Shown: positions 9,206-18,627, numbered from the stretch's first letter. The stretch: 64,000 nt of DNA from Olsenella sp. Marseille-P4559 (GCF_900605015.1 NZ_LR027574.1:1061148-1125147), one strand, 5' to 3'. A program made the numbers and translations. Notes: a model not told the origin generated them from the sequence alone.

Positions 9206-10183
9206 CTAGAGGACGTTCACAAGCCCAAGGGCGAGAAGCACGATGGTATAGATGATCATTGCCTTCGTAATCTTCAGGCCGTTCTTCTTGAAGTACAGGT
9301 AGAGGAAAACAACGGCGAGAAGCGGCAGGAATCCAGGCAGGATTCCGTTGAGGATCGTTTGGATGGCGAACGTCTTCCCAGAGAGCTCGAAGGAGATCGG
9401 GGTGCTGACCTTTACGTAGCTTGCGGCAAGGATTCCCATCATGAACAGGCCGAGGACGCCCAAGCCATCAATGACGGCCTTGATCTTGGAACCCTTCATG
9501 ACCTCAAGGGCAGCACGACGGCCCATCTTGTAGCCGAGCCTCACAAACGCAAAGCCGTAGATGAACGTTGCAGCCGTAAAGCAAATCCACGGGAGCAGGG
9601 CACCCCAAGCACTGCCTTGCTGAGCAAGCGGCAGGAACATTGCAATGAAGATGTACTGGACCGTGCCGGAGTCGATGGAGTCTCCAATGCCGGCGAGCGG
9701 GCCCATGAGGCCAACCTTTGTAGCATTGATAATCTGCGGGCCAATGGCATCCTCGACCCTACCCTCGTGAAGTGCCTTCGCGCGCTCTTCCTCGAGTGAG
9801 GCAACGATTCCGGTGATAAGGCCTTGTCCCCAGATTGCCTGCGTGTTGAAGAACACCATGTGACGCTGGTATGCCTCGCCGAGCATGACCTTGTTCTTAT
9901 AGAGCTTCTGGAGGATCGGCATGAGACCAAAGAGGAATGCCGGCGCAATCATACGGTCGAACGAGTGTGGAACCTCGTTTGCCCACCATCCGCGGAACCA
10001 AGCGTGAAGCAAATCGTGCTTTGTGATCTCCTCCGGTGCGTTCTCGTCGCCAAGCATAAGGGCCGGATTGCCCTCGATGATGCCGTCAGCGTTGAGATAG
10101 TCATGATAGTCGTTAGAGAACGTCTTTTCGGAAGTGCCTGTGGCTGCGGTTGCAACCTCCTGGCCATTCTTCTCTTCACTCAT
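9206..10183 (-). CDS. PTS mannose/fructose/sorbose family, IID subunit
   Basis: 325 residues. Integral-membrane partner of IIC. An N-terminal hydrophilic stretch (about 50 residues, longer than usual) precedes HDLLHAWFRGWWANE, and the family signature GPLAGIGDSIDSGTVQYIF lies near residue 175. Several hydrophobic segments end the protein. Its gene is 53 bases past the IIC stop and its start follows GGAAAGCA. Together with IIC it forms the sugar channel. Confidence 0.93.
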   Translation of the reverse strand: MSEEKNGQEVATAATGTSEKTFSNDYHDYLNADGIIEGNPALMLGDENAPEEITKHDLLHAWFRGWWANEVPHSFDRMIAPAFLFGLMPILQKLYKNKVMLGEAYQRHMVFFNTQAIWGQGLITGIVASLEEERAKALHEGRVEDAIGPQIINATKVGLMGPLAGIGDSIDSGTVQYIFIAMFLPLAQQGSAWGALLPWICFTAATFIYGFAFVRLGYKMGRRAALEVMKGSKIKAVIDGLGVLGLFMMGILAASYVKVSTPISFELSGKTFAIQTILNGILPGFLPLLAVVFLYLYFKKNGLKITKAMIIYTIVLLALGLVNVL

Positions 10184-10236
10184 AGCAGTGCTTTCCCTTC
10201 TCGTCTGTCTTAACTGGGAGAGTCGTCGCTTCGCAG

Positions 10237-11073
10237 CTAATCCTCATCGTCCTCGTCGTCCTTGTCCTCTTCCTTCCTTGCGGTGAAGAGGGTGTAGAGG
10301 AAAGCGATGATGATGCCGAAAGCAGCCCAGGTAACAGTCGTAATGCCGGACATGGTGACATCAAGAGAGGCAGCGGAGCTCACGTTGTTGATTGCCGTGA
10401 CAAACTGGCTGGCAGTGACAACCAGGAAGTAGCCCAGGAAGAAGAAGGGCAGGAGCTTCTGGTTGCCAATGACGTGCATGGTCACTGCGATACCGAGGGC
10501 AGCAAGTCCGCCACCAACCGTGTTGAGCGCGTGCAGCACTGGACCGTTGCTAATCGAGTTCATGAAGTCGGAAATAACAGGAGCGCCAAGGTATAGGGCG
10601 ATGAACATGGTCGGCACGAACAGGGCGAAAGAAATCATTGTGGGAACTGCACCAATCCAGAACCCAAGCCTTCGGCTGTCACCCTCTGCCGCATAGACAT
10701 CCATCTTCTGGATCGCAAAGGTGTTCAGGAAGAAACGGAGCTGGTAGAGATAGCTACCAAGAAGTCCAACAGGAACCGCGATGGCGACGGCTGCGTTTGG
10801 GTCGAGATTTCCAATGACTGCCGCAGAGACGGCGACTGCAGCTGAAATCGAGGGCTCAGAGGGAAGCGGGCCACCAGGCGCGACAACACCCATGTAGATG
10901 AGCTGGATGGCAGCGGTAGTGACCATGGCCGTCTCCATATTGCCCAAGACGAGACCGACCCACATTCCTGTCATGAGGGGAGAGAACCTCATCGTCAGAG
11001 TCGCATAGCCCAGGGCTCGAGACTCGATTGCGGCAACAAATACCGCAATAAGCAGTGCTTGTGTAATGCTCAT
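10237..11073 (-). CDS. PTS mannose/fructose/sorbose family, IIC subunit
   Basis: 278 residues with about eight hydrophobic segments and the family pattern GVVAPGGPLPSEPSISAAVAV near residue 80. It forms the membrane channel with IID. The C-terminus is very acidic (KEEDKDDEDDED). The ATG at 11073 (MSITQAL) follows AAAGGTGAGAG; the frame is open to 11145 without a ribosome site. Substrate is not readable from the sequence. The operon context (gnd, UxaA, KDPG aldolase) suggests an aldonic acid such as gluconate, as described for mannose-family PTS in enterococci. Confidence 0.93.
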   Translation of the reverse strand: MSITQALLIAVFVAAIESRALGYATLTMRFSPLMTGMWVGLVLGNMETAMVTTAAIQLIYMGVVAPGGPLPSEPSISAAVAVSAAVIGNLDPNAAVAIAVPVGLLGSYLYQLRFFLNTFAIQKMDVYAAEGDSRRLGFWIGAVPTMISFALFVPTMFIALYLGAPVISDFMNSISNGPVLHALNTVGGGLAALGIAVTMHVIGNQKLLPFFFLGYFLVVTASQFVTAINNVSSAASLDVTMSGITTVTWAAFGIIIAFLYTLFTARKEEDKDDEDDED

Positions 11074-11157
11074 ACTCTCACCTTTCATTCGCCATGTCTG
11101 CCCACGCGGCAGACACACAGACACGAACCGGCATCGAAACGACAAGGGCGCGATGGT

Positions 11158-12597
11158 CTAGACGAGCTTCTCCCACGTGTGGTGGAAGGACTCATCGTGC
11201 GGGCGGTCGTCGCGACGGAACGTGTGCGCGCCGAACCAGTCACGCTGCGCCTGGCACATGTTGGCCTCAAGCCTCTCCGAGGTGTAGCCGTCGAAGTACT
11301 GCAGCGAAGCCGCCATCGTCGGGATGTAGAGGCCGCACTCGATTGCCCTAGCCACAACGCGGCGGTAAGCGGGGATGGCGGCCCTGATCTCATCGCGGAA
11401 CTCGTCCGCGAGGATGAGGTTCACGACCTCCTTCCCCTCGCTGTACGCGGCCTTGATGCGGTCGAGGAAGCCGGCGCGGATGATGCAGCCCTCGCGCCAA
11501 AGAAGGGCGATGTCGCCGAGCTTGAGGTCCCAGCCGTGCTCGTCGGAGGCCGCGGAGAGCAGCTGGAAGCCCTGGGCGTACGCGATGACCTTGTTCGCGT
11601 ACACCGCCTGCTCGAGGTCGGCAAGGAGGGCCTCCCTGTCCTCGACGTGAGTCGCCGGCCTCTCGGGGAAGACCTTGGCCGCGTCGACGCGCTGGCTCTT
11701 GATTGCGGAGAGGTTGCGGGCGAAGACCGCCTCCGCCATGGTCGGGATGGCCATATGCATCTCGAGGCCGTCGATGGCCGTCCACATGCCGGTACCCTTC
11801 TGGGCCGCCTCGTCCAGAATGTGGTCGATGAGGTCATCCCCGGTCTCCGGGTCCTTCTCGCGCAGAATCTTGTAGGTGATTTCGACGAGGAACGAGTTGA
11901 GACGACCCCTGTTCCACTCCTCGAAGACGTCTGCCATCTCGGCGTTGCTCATCCCGAGGAGCCGCTTCATAATCCAGTAGGCCTCGTCGATGTTCTGGAT
12001 GTCACCATACTCGATGCCGTTGTGCACCATCTTCACGTACTGGCCAGACCCCTCTGGCCCGATGTAGTCGCAGCACGGAGTGCCATCATCGGTATGGGCG
12101 GAGATATCGGTGAGGAGCTTCGCCAGATACGTGTCGTACAGCCTCTTGTCACCGCTGGGCATGATGGAAGGGCCAACGAGGGCGCCCTTCTCGCCACCGG
12201 ACACGCCCATCCCAAAGAAGTTGATGCCCCTCTCGGCATAGTGGTCCATACGACGCTTGGTGTCCTTGTAGTACGAGTTGCCGGCATCGATGACAATGTC
12301 GCCTGGCTCGAGGTGCGGGAGAAGCTCGTCGGTGACCGCATCCACGACAGGCCCGGCCTTGACCATGAGGATTATCTTTCGAGGGGTTTCGAGGGAGTCG
12401 CAGAACGACTCAAGGTCATACGAGTCGCTTACGAGCCCTTCCCTGCCCCCATGTCCATGGACGCGACCCTCCATGAACTTTTTGGTCACGTCGCCATGCC
12501 TATTGAAGACAGAAACGGAATACCCTTTGCTGGCGATGTTCAAGGCAAGGCTCTGCCCCATGACGCCCATGCCAAAGACCCCAACGTAACTACCCAT
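11158..12597 (-). CDS. gnd: 6-phosphogluconate dehydrogenase, decarboxylating
   Basis: 479 residues, full length for the long-form enzyme. It oxidises 6-phosphogluconate to ribulose 5-phosphate plus CO2. The Rossmann motif GVFGMGVMGQSLALN opens the protein; VSGGEKGALVGPSIMPSG (near 127) and the catalytic Lys/Asn region KMVHNGIEYGDIQ (near 183) are present. It is the first gene of the PTS operon and diverges from the RpiR gene. That position suggests that the sugar entering through the PTS emerges as 6-phosphogluconate or a compound one step away. Confidence 0.96.
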   Translation of the reverse strand: MGSYVGVFGMGVMGQSLALNIASKGYSVSVFNRHGDVTKKFMEGRVHGHGGREGLVSDSYDLESFCDSLETPRKIILMVKAGPVVDAVTDELLPHLEPGDIVIDAGNSYYKDTKRRMDHYAERGINFFGMGVSGGEKGALVGPSIMPSGDKRLYDTYLAKLLTDISAHTDDGTPCCDYIGPEGSGQYVKMVHNGIEYGDIQNIDEAYWIMKRLLGMSNAEMADVFEEWNRGRLNSFLVEITYKILREKDPETGDDLIDHILDEAAQKGTGMWTAIDGLEMHMAIPTMAEAVFARNLSAIKSQRVDAAKVFPERPATHVEDREALLADLEQAVYANKVIAYAQGFQLLSAASDEHGWDLKLGDIALLWREGCIIRAGFLDRIKAAYSEGKEVVNLILADEFRDEIRAAIPAYRRVVARAIECGLYIPTMAASLQYFDGYTSERLEANMCQAQRDWFGAHTFRRDDRPHDESFHHTWEKLV

Positions 12598-12939
12598 CGT
12601 GCTCCTCTCGTCGGCAAAACTTGGCTACGTACCGACATGCACTATGACGCTTGTTCAACTAATTTTTTTCGTTTTTTCCATAAACGGCGAAATATTTTTT
12701 GTGAACGTCAGGTCAAGGGGCTCCCCTGCCCTCGTCTGCCCACCCATGAGCGGGAGGCGACATCGATGCATGGGAAGATTGCGGCATTCGCCAGCCCTAG
12801 CCGTAGTAGGAACGTTTACCTGCTAACGTTTCCTTATAGTATCGCCTGACAAGATGCGTCTTTTGGCAGGCGGTTGCTTCGAAGTTTCAGCGAGATCCAC
12901 TCTGGAAGTGCGCTGTCATTGGGAATGTAGGAGTTTGCC
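12598..12939. promoter_or_regulatory. Divergent gnd/rpiR control region
   Basis: 342 bases hold both promoters. An imperfect dyad, GGAACGTT and AACGTTTCC (12809-12833), directly precedes a TATAGT -10 box (12835-12840) for the RpiR gene. AT-rich tracts around 12660-12705, including GAAATATTTTTT, resemble the GAAAATTTT words near the KDPG aldolase promoter. These are candidate RpiR operators. No gene is seen inside the region. Confidence 0.5.
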
Positions 12940-13821
12940 ATGCCTATCCACAACAGCTCGGTTTTGCTAAAAATCAAGGCTGCCATGCCATCCTTCTCCT
13001 CTAAGGAGAAGGAGATCGCAGAGTACGTTACCAACAACCCTGACCAAGCCTCGCTCATGACCATCTCAGAGATGGCATCGACCCTTGGCCTTGCGGACTC
13101 AACCATATTCAAATTCACGAAGAAGCTCGGTTACCAGGGTTTTCGTGACTTCAGAAACGATCTTCTCACCGATGCGTACAACCCAGAGATCTCTGTCCAT
13201 GAGAACGTGTCAAGCAGTGACTCTGCAATAGAAATTGCAAACAAGGTTTTCCGCTCTTCCATAATGTCTCTTGAGGACACGGCGAAGCTTTTTGACGCAG
13301 ATGACCTTGAGATGGCAGTAGAGTTGCTGCTCAAAGCAAGGCGCATTTCCTTTTATGGGAGTGGAGAGTCTAACGCCGTAGCATATGACGCCTACCAAAA
13401 GTTCCTTCGCTCCCCTATCGAGGTTCAATTTGCCTCCGACTATCACGTCCAACTTATGCAGGCATCCCTTCTTGAAGAAGATGACTGCATTTTCGCAATC
13501 ACGCACACGGGTCTCTCAGAGAGCATGATTGAGATTTCCAGAATTGCAAAAGATGCCGGTGCCCAGATCATTGCGGTGACAAGTTACCCCTCAAAGTATC
13601 TAGAGCGCTATTCGGATGTCATCCTGCTCTCCGCGTCTGAAGAAACCGGGTATCGCTCCGAATCGCTTTCGAGCAGGATATCCCAGCTTGCCCTCATCGA
13701 TTCTCTCTATACGACCGTCATGTTTCGCAAGCCGGGGGTTCCCGAGTCCCTGCACGCCATCAGATCTGCCATCAGCCTCACCAAGCTGGATAATCCTGAG
13801 AACTATATGTCGCAGCTGTAA
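12940..13821 (+). CDS. RpiR family (MurR/RpiR) transcriptional regulator with SIS domain
   Basis: 293 residues. The N-terminal helix-turn-helix (residues 1-80; MTISEMASTLGLADSTIFKFTKKLGYQGFRDF) binds DNA, and a C-terminal sugar isomerase (SIS) domain (about 120-250; ISFYGSGESNAVAYD, IFAITHTGLSESMIEI) binds a phosphosugar. Strong GTAGGAG site before the ATG. It is divergent from gnd and the PTS operon and convergent with the dehydrogenase gene, so it is the likely local regulator sensing a sugar-acid phosphate. Confidence 0.92.
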   Translation: MPIHNSSVLLKIKAAMPSFSSKEKEIAEYVTNNPDQASLMTISEMASTLGLADSTIFKFTKKLGYQGFRDFRNDLLTDAYNPEISVHENVSSSDSAIEIANKVFRSSIMSLEDTAKLFDADDLEMAVELLLKARRISFYGSGESNAVAYDAYQKFLRSPIEVQFASDYHVQLMQASLLEEDDCIFAITHTGLSESMIEISRIAKDAGAQIIAVTSYPSKYLERYSDVILLSASEETGYRSESLSSRISQLALIDSLYTTVMFRKPGVPESLHAIRSAISLTKLDNPENYMSQL

Positions 13822-13870
13822 GCTGTACGCCTTCGCAAAGCCGTGCGAGTGCAGCCCTTGGCAGAAATGT

Positions 13871-13905
13871 GGCCCTGGCTGTCTCTCCCCAAGGCAGCCA
13901 GGGCC
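13871..13905. terminator. Bidirectional hairpin between rpiR and the dehydrogenase
   Basis: An 11-bp stem, GGCCCTGGCTG/CAGCCAGGGCC, followed by GTTTG. It sits between convergent stops and can serve both strands, though the T-tract is short. Confidence 0.6.
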
Positions 13906-13972
13906 GTTTGCCATTCGCTCCACGAGTCCCACCAGCTCATAGGTGCGAAAATAGGTAAATGGCACCACTCTC

Positions 13973-15070
13973 CTAGGCCATCTCGCGGACGGCATCGTGA
14001 AGCCGCTTGCGGTCTGCCGGGTCGGTGCTTGTGAAGTGTCGAGAGTTCGCGATGTACTCCTCGATCTTGTCCATGTTCCCTTCGGTCGGCTCGATACCAA
14101 GGTCGGAAAGAGTGAGCGGCAGGTCCATGCTGCGCATTAAATCGCGCAGCTCGGCCTCCTCGTCTTCCTGGCCGTTGAAGTAGAGCTGGCAGAAGAGCCC
14201 AACGCCGACTATCTCCCCATGGATTGCGCTGGCTGCCTCCTTGGTGAAGATGGTACGCACGCCGTCGTAAATAACGTGCGCGAGTTCTGACTGCTTGAAA
14301 CTCTTGGTGGTATTTGCGATGACGCCTGTCACCGGGACGTTCATGAACGCCACATCATAGAGCGTTTTTGTGGCCTTATGCTGTCTGTTATCCTCGATTG
14401 CCTTGAGAGCATTCTGCTCAAGCACGGAATATGCATAGCACGCAATGCTGTAGGCTGAGAAGATATCGATGGGGGTCTCCTCCTCCTTCAGGGCAGGCTT
14501 CCCATTAAGCATCTCGATGCGCTTTGCCATCGCGTCCACGATACCTGCAGCGTTATAGCGGATGGGACAACCTGCAATCACATCCATGTCCATGAGGCAG
14601 GCGTCGACCTCGTGGTCAAACCTCCAGCTGAGCTTCTTGCCGCCTTCTGGGGTATACATGACGCTCATGCAGGTAAATGGTGCACACGTGGAGGCCGAGG
14701 TGGGCACGTTAACGGTTCCTAGATTAGCAACCTCGCCGACCGCCTTGGCGAGGTCCATAATCTTTCCCCCACCGATACCCACAATTTCCTGGGCACCATA
14801 GGAGCGCGCCTTGTCGGCAAGGATCTTTGATTCCTCGAAGGAGCACCAGCCGCCGAATATCTCCAGTTGAAAATCGATGCCAGAGGCATTCATGCTGTTC
14901 GTAAACTTATCCTTGACCGCATCCCATGCACACGGGCCTGTAATGACAAGGACCCTGCGTCCAAAGCGGCGAATCTCCTCACCCATATGGTCAAGTAGGC
15001 CGCCCTCCTGCCGATACCTTCCCGCACCAAACTTTATTGCGCTGTCGAGTTTAGTCGTGCTGCTTGCCAT
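13973..15070 (-). CDS. Iron-containing alcohol dehydrogenase family (glycerol dehydrogenase-like)
   Basis: 365 residues. The nucleotide-binding motif GIGGGKIMDLAKAV (near 90) and the PTSASTCAPFT stretch are typical of the glycerol dehydrogenase branch. Metal ligands are expected at Asp of GIVDAMAKRIE, His of SELAHVIYDG and His of AIHGEIVGVG. It would oxidise or reduce a polyol or sugar derivative with NAD. The ATG at 15070 follows GAGGGGAGC. It lies 65 bases downstream of the KDPG aldolase stop and is probably co-transcribed with it. Substrate unknown. Confidence 0.82.
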   Translation of the reverse strand: MASSTTKLDSAIKFGAGRYRQEGGLLDHMGEEIRRFGRRVLVITGPCAWDAVKDKFTNSMNASGIDFQLEIFGGWCSFEESKILADKARSYGAQEIVGIGGGKIMDLAKAVGEVANLGTVNVPTSASTCAPFTCMSVMYTPEGGKKLSWRFDHEVDACLMDMDVIAGCPIRYNAAGIVDAMAKRIEMLNGKPALKEEETPIDIFSAYSIACYAYSVLEQNALKAIEDNRQHKATKTLYDVAFMNVPVTGVIANTTKSFKQSELAHVIYDGVRTIFTKEAASAIHGEIVGVGLFCQLYFNGQEDEEAELRDLMRSMDLPLTLSDLGIEPTEGNMDKIEEYIANSRHFTSTDPADRKRLHDAVREMA

Positions 15071-15135
15071 GAGCTTTGCTCCCCTCGTTTGCCGGTTGAG
15101 CGGCAACTGCGCCGTTCACACCTCGAAGCCGGTGC

Positions 15136-15795
15136 TTACAGACCCCTGACCTCACGAACCACCTGCGCTGCCTCGGCCGACTTACGCTCCACCTCGCTGA
15201 AGTCGCCATTCTGGAAGAGCGCTGGCCTCACCATCCACGTGCCGCCGGCCGCAATGATTGCCTTATCTGCCAGGTAATCTCGGAGATTCTCAGCGTTAAC
15301 GCCACCGGTTGGCATAAAGCGATGACCAACAAACACCGAGGCCAGGGCATCGATAGCCTTAAGGCCACCGTAAATGCCAGCGGGGAAGAACTTAGTCACC
15401 TCAATGCCCCTGTTAACCAATGCAGTAAGTTCCGCGGGGGTGACGCCAGCGGGAATCACGTCGACTTCGTTCGCCAGGCACCAGTCGACAACCTGAAGGT
15501 CGAAACCAGGGCTCACTATGAACTTCGCTCCGGCGTCCACCGCCCTCTTCGCCTGGCCGAGGTTCAGAACGGTCCCCGCACCAACAAGGACGCCCTGGCA
15601 GTCGTTGGCAATAGCATGAATGCAGTCAGCCGCTGCAGGAGTTCTAAACGTAACTTCGGCTGCAGACAGTCCCCCCTGCTTAAGCGCATTGCCCATTGGG
15701 ATGGCATCCTCGACCTTCTCAAGGACAACAACCGGCATTACGCCGATCCTCTCGACGCCTTCGTAAAAACCGTCTTGTCTCATATACTTGGCCAT
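15136..15795 (-). CDS. eda: 2-dehydro-3-deoxy-phosphogluconate (KDPG) aldolase
   Basis: 219 residues. It cleaves KDPG to pyruvate and glyceraldehyde 3-phosphate. The Schiff-base lysine is Lys135 in EVTKFFPA, the base Glu47 in AAEVTFRT, and the phosphate loop is in PTGGVN. Ribosome site AAGGAG at eight bases. It begins a two-gene unit with the Fe-ADH-type dehydrogenase. Supplies the lower half of an Entner-Doudoroff-like route for the PTS locus. A 4-hydroxy-2-oxoglutarate aldolase activity is also possible in this family. Confidence 0.93.
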   Translation of the reverse strand: MAKYMRQDGFYEGVERIGVMPVVVLEKVEDAIPMGNALKQGGLSAAEVTFRTPAAADCIHAIANDCQGVLVGAGTVLNLGQAKRAVDAGAKFIVSPGFDLQVVDWCLANEVDVIPAGVTPAELTALVNRGIEVTKFFPAGIYGGLKAIDALASVFVGHRFMPTGGVNAENLRDYLADKAIIAAGGTWMVRPALFQNGDFSEVERKSAEAAQVVREVRGL

Positions 15796-15834
15796 GTGCG
15801 TCTCCTTGGTTCTGCGCCAACCGGTACATCGCCC

Positions 15835-15883
15835 ATTATAGAAAATTTTTTTGTTTTTAATTAGCTTATAAGAAAATTTTCTT
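15835..15883 (-). promoter_or_regulatory. KDPG aldolase promoter with candidate RpiR operators
   Basis: A consensus -10 box TATAAT lies at 15835-15840 on the minus strand, about 40 bases upstream of the aldolase start. It is flanked upstream by two copies of AGAAAATTTT (about 15839-15849 and 15870-15881) in very AT-rich DNA. The repeated word is a candidate operator for the neighbouring RpiR protein. Confidence 0.5.
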
Positions 15884-16421
15884 TGTTTCTGGCATTCTAC
15901 CCGTTTGGGGGCTTACGGCTACCGCTCGGCACTATGGAGCGCCCTGCGGGAACCCCTCTTGATGTGCCTTGCCAGCCAATCGCATGCATGGAGGCATCGA
16001 TCTGCCCTTCGTTGCACAGCTTTGGCCATCCCGTGTATCGAACTGCCCCCCCGTTGCACGTAATTTCCGGCGAAGCGATAGCATCGGAATGCAGACGCCA
16101 CAACATGTAGTACACGCGTGTGCGCCTATACCTGTACGCAGTCCCGCTACTCGACCCATCCCCAGAATCACGCGTGACGAAGCGGGTTTTGGCGCAGACG
16201 CGGAGCTTGATACCCACTCACAGGCGTGCCGTCAGACACGGCGCCCCTCCCAGCGGATCCTGAGTCCTGCCCCCAAACGTCCTCTCCTCGAAATTGCGTA
16301 GAAACACGCTCTGCCAACATTGGGAAACAAAGCCACGGTACAGTGGTGTGCATACAAGGGTGCCAGCGGATGCGCTTCACCGCGCGGTGCCTCCGGAACC
16401 AGGGACAGGAGAAGAGGCAGT
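15884..16421. other. Intergenic region upstream of glutamine synthetase
   Basis: About 540 bases. No ORF with a ribosome site, tRNA, clear riboswitch or strong terminator was recognised. It must carry the promoter of the downstream glutamine synthetase gene. Confidence 0.4.
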
Positions 16422-18512
16422 ATGGCCACAGACAAGGTCTCAGAGGAATACGGGAGCCTGCTGTTCACCGACAAGGACATGCAGGAGCGCCTTCCCAAAC
16501 CCACCTACAAGAAGCTCATGCAGGTAATCAAGGACGGCGAGCCCCTCGACATCGACATCGCCAACGAGGTCGCCCACGCCATGAAGGACTGGGCGCTCGA
16601 GAAGGGCGCCACGCACTACACGCACTGGTTCCAGCCGCTCACGGGCATCACCTCGGAGAAGCACGACAGCTTCATCACCCCCACGGACGACGGCTCCATC
16701 CTCATGACCTTCTCCGGCAAGGAGCTGGTCCAAGGCGAGCCCGACGCCTCGAGCTTCCCCTCCGGCGGCCTGCGCGCCACCTTCGAGGCCCGTGGGTACA
16801 CCGTGTGGGACCCCACCAGCTCCGCCTTCATCAAGGACGAGGTCCTGTGCATCCCCACGGCCTTCATCTCCTACACCGGCGAGGCGCTTGACAAGAAGAC
16901 GCCGCTCCTGCGCTCCGAGGTCGCCCTCGAGAAGCAGGCCAAGCGCCTTCTCGCCCTCTTTGGCCAGGAGCCCCACCGCGTCTACACCACCATCGGCCCC
17001 GAGCAGGAGTACTTCCTCATCAAGGAGGAGGACTACCAGGCGCGCCCCGACCTCGTCCTCACCGGTCGCACGCTGTTTGGCTGCGAGCCCGCAAAGGGCC
17101 AGGAGCTTGAGGAGCACTACTTCGGCGCCATCCGCCCGACAGTCAACGAGTTCATGAAGGAGCTTGACGACGAGCTCTGGAAGCTGGGGATCCCGGCCAA
17201 GACCAAGCACAACGAGGTCGCACCGTCCCAGCACGAGCTTGCACCCATCTTCGAGAAGGGGTCGCTCGCCATCGACGACAACCTCCTCACCATGGAGAAG
17301 ATGAAGCTCATCGCCTCCCACCACGGCTTGGTCTGCCTGCAGCACGAGAAGCCCTTCAACTACGTGAACGGCTCCGGCAAGCACAACAACTGGTCTCTGT
17401 GCGCCGATGACAAGAACCTGCTCGAGCCCGGTGACGACCCCCAGGACAACCTGCAGTTCCTGGTGTTTCTCGCCTGCCTGGTTGCCGCCGTCGACGACCA
17501 CGCCGACCTCCTGCGCATGTCCGTGGCGTCCGCCGGCAACGACCACCGCCTCGGCGCCAATGAGGCACCCCCCGCGATCATCTCCGTCTTCCTGGGCGAC
17601 GCCCTCACCCCGATCGTAGACGCCCTCATCAAGAAGGAGCAGCCGGAGGCCCACGACCGCGAGACCATCGACCTGGGCATCCCGCAGCTGCCCGAGGTCC
17701 TGCGCGACAACACCGACCGCAACCGCACCTCGCCCTTCGCCTTCACCGGCAACAAGTTCGAGTTCCGCATGTGCGGCAGCCAGCAGAACCTCGCCGACCC
17801 CAACGTCGTCCTCAACACCGCCGTGGCCGAGCAGTGCGAGCGCTTCGTTGACTACGTCGCCGACCGCGCCGACGAGGGCTTCACCACCGTCGCCATGCGC
17901 TTCGTGCGTCACACCTTCCGCGACCACCAGCGCATCCTCTTCGACGGCAACGGCTACTCCAATGAGTGGGAGGCCGAGGCGGCCCGCCGTGGCCTGCCCA
18001 ACCTCAAGACCACGCCGGATGCCCTGCCTGCGCTCACCAAGCCCGAGAACATTAGGTTCTACGAGAAGTACGGCGTCCTCAGCGAGACCGAGGCCCACGC
18101 CCGCTACGTCGCGAAGGCTGAGCAGTACGCAAAGCTCTTGAACATCGAGGCCAACACCATGGTCTACATGACGCGCCACATGTACCTGCCCGCCCTCTTT
18201 GACTACTCCGGAGACATCGCCACAAGCGTCGCGACCAAGGCCGAACTTGGCATTGACGCCAAGGCCGAGAAGAAGATGGTGACCACGCTCACCGACGGCA
18301 TCAACGCCATCTCCGACGCCGTGGACGACCTTGAGGCCAAGGACGCCCAGGCTAGGGCGCTGGAGGACCCGCAGGCTTCCAACGACTGCTACCGCGACGT
18401 CGTCATTCCCGCAATGGCTGCGCTGCGTACCGCCGTCGATGAGATGGAGAAGGTCTGCGGCCACGACTACTGGCCGGTCCCCAGCTACAACAAGATGCTG
18501 TTCTACGTGTAG
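16422..18512 (+). CDS. glnN: Type III glutamine synthetase
   Basis: 696 residues, the size of the GSIII class (about 700) rather than GSI (about 450). It makes glutamine from glutamate, ammonia and ATP in the cytoplasm. Family landmarks: HWFQPLTG near residue 70, FPSGGLRATFEARGYT near 110, GPEQEYFLI near 190, KHNEVAPSQHELAP near 265, NGSGKHNNWS near 320 and RTSPFAFTGNKFEFR near 440. The ATG at 16422 (MATDKVSEEYG) follows AGGAGAAGAGG; the frame is open upstream to 16320 without support. Works with the GltBD glutamate synthase elsewhere in this window. Confidence 0.96.
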   Translation: MATDKVSEEYGSLLFTDKDMQERLPKPTYKKLMQVIKDGEPLDIDIANEVAHAMKDWALEKGATHYTHWFQPLTGITSEKHDSFITPTDDGSILMTFSGKELVQGEPDASSFPSGGLRATFEARGYTVWDPTSSAFIKDEVLCIPTAFISYTGEALDKKTPLLRSEVALEKQAKRLLALFGQEPHRVYTTIGPEQEYFLIKEEDYQARPDLVLTGRTLFGCEPAKGQELEEHYFGAIRPTVNEFMKELDDELWKLGIPAKTKHNEVAPSQHELAPIFEKGSLAIDDNLLTMEKMKLIASHHGLVCLQHEKPFNYVNGSGKHNNWSLCADDKNLLEPGDDPQDNLQFLVFLACLVAAVDDHADLLRMSVASAGNDHRLGANEAPPAIISVFLGDALTPIVDALIKKEQPEAHDRETIDLGIPQLPEVLRDNTDRNRTSPFAFTGNKFEFRMCGSQQNLADPNVVLNTAVAEQCERFVDYVADRADEGFTTVAMRFVRHTFRDHQRILFDGNGYSNEWEAEAARRGLPNLKTTPDALPALTKPENIRFYEKYGVLSETEAHARYVAKAEQYAKLLNIEANTMVYMTRHMYLPALFDYSGDIATSVATKAELGIDAKAEKKMVTTLTDGINAISDAVDDLEAKDAQARALEDPQASNDCYRDVVIPAMAALRTAVDEMEKVCGHDYWPVPSYNKMLFYV

Positions 18513-18560
18513 TTGACGCACATATCAGCGCTTGGTTGCTCTTGGTTGCTGGAACGCCCT

Positions 18561-18596
18561 GGTGCCCCCGGGGGGATTTCCTCGGGGCACCCTTTT
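18561..18596 (+). terminator. Rho-independent terminator of glutamine synthetase
   Basis: Stem GGTGCCCC (18561-18568) pairs with GGGGCACC (18584-18591) and is followed by CTTTTC. It lies 48 bases past the stop codon. Confidence 0.8.
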
Positions 18597-18627
18597 CGTG
18601 GGGCGGAAGGCGCTCGGCGGGCGAGGC

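Noticed and set aside
15884-16421. Glutamine riboswitch or other leader RNA before glutamine synthetase
   Set aside because: No conserved riboswitch core or terminator-antiterminator pair could be found.
16440-18521. Long antisense ORF (693 codons) opposite glutamine synthetase
   Set aside because: It mirrors a highly conserved gene in high-GC DNA, is Val/Leu/Gly-rich low complexity and has no ribosome site.
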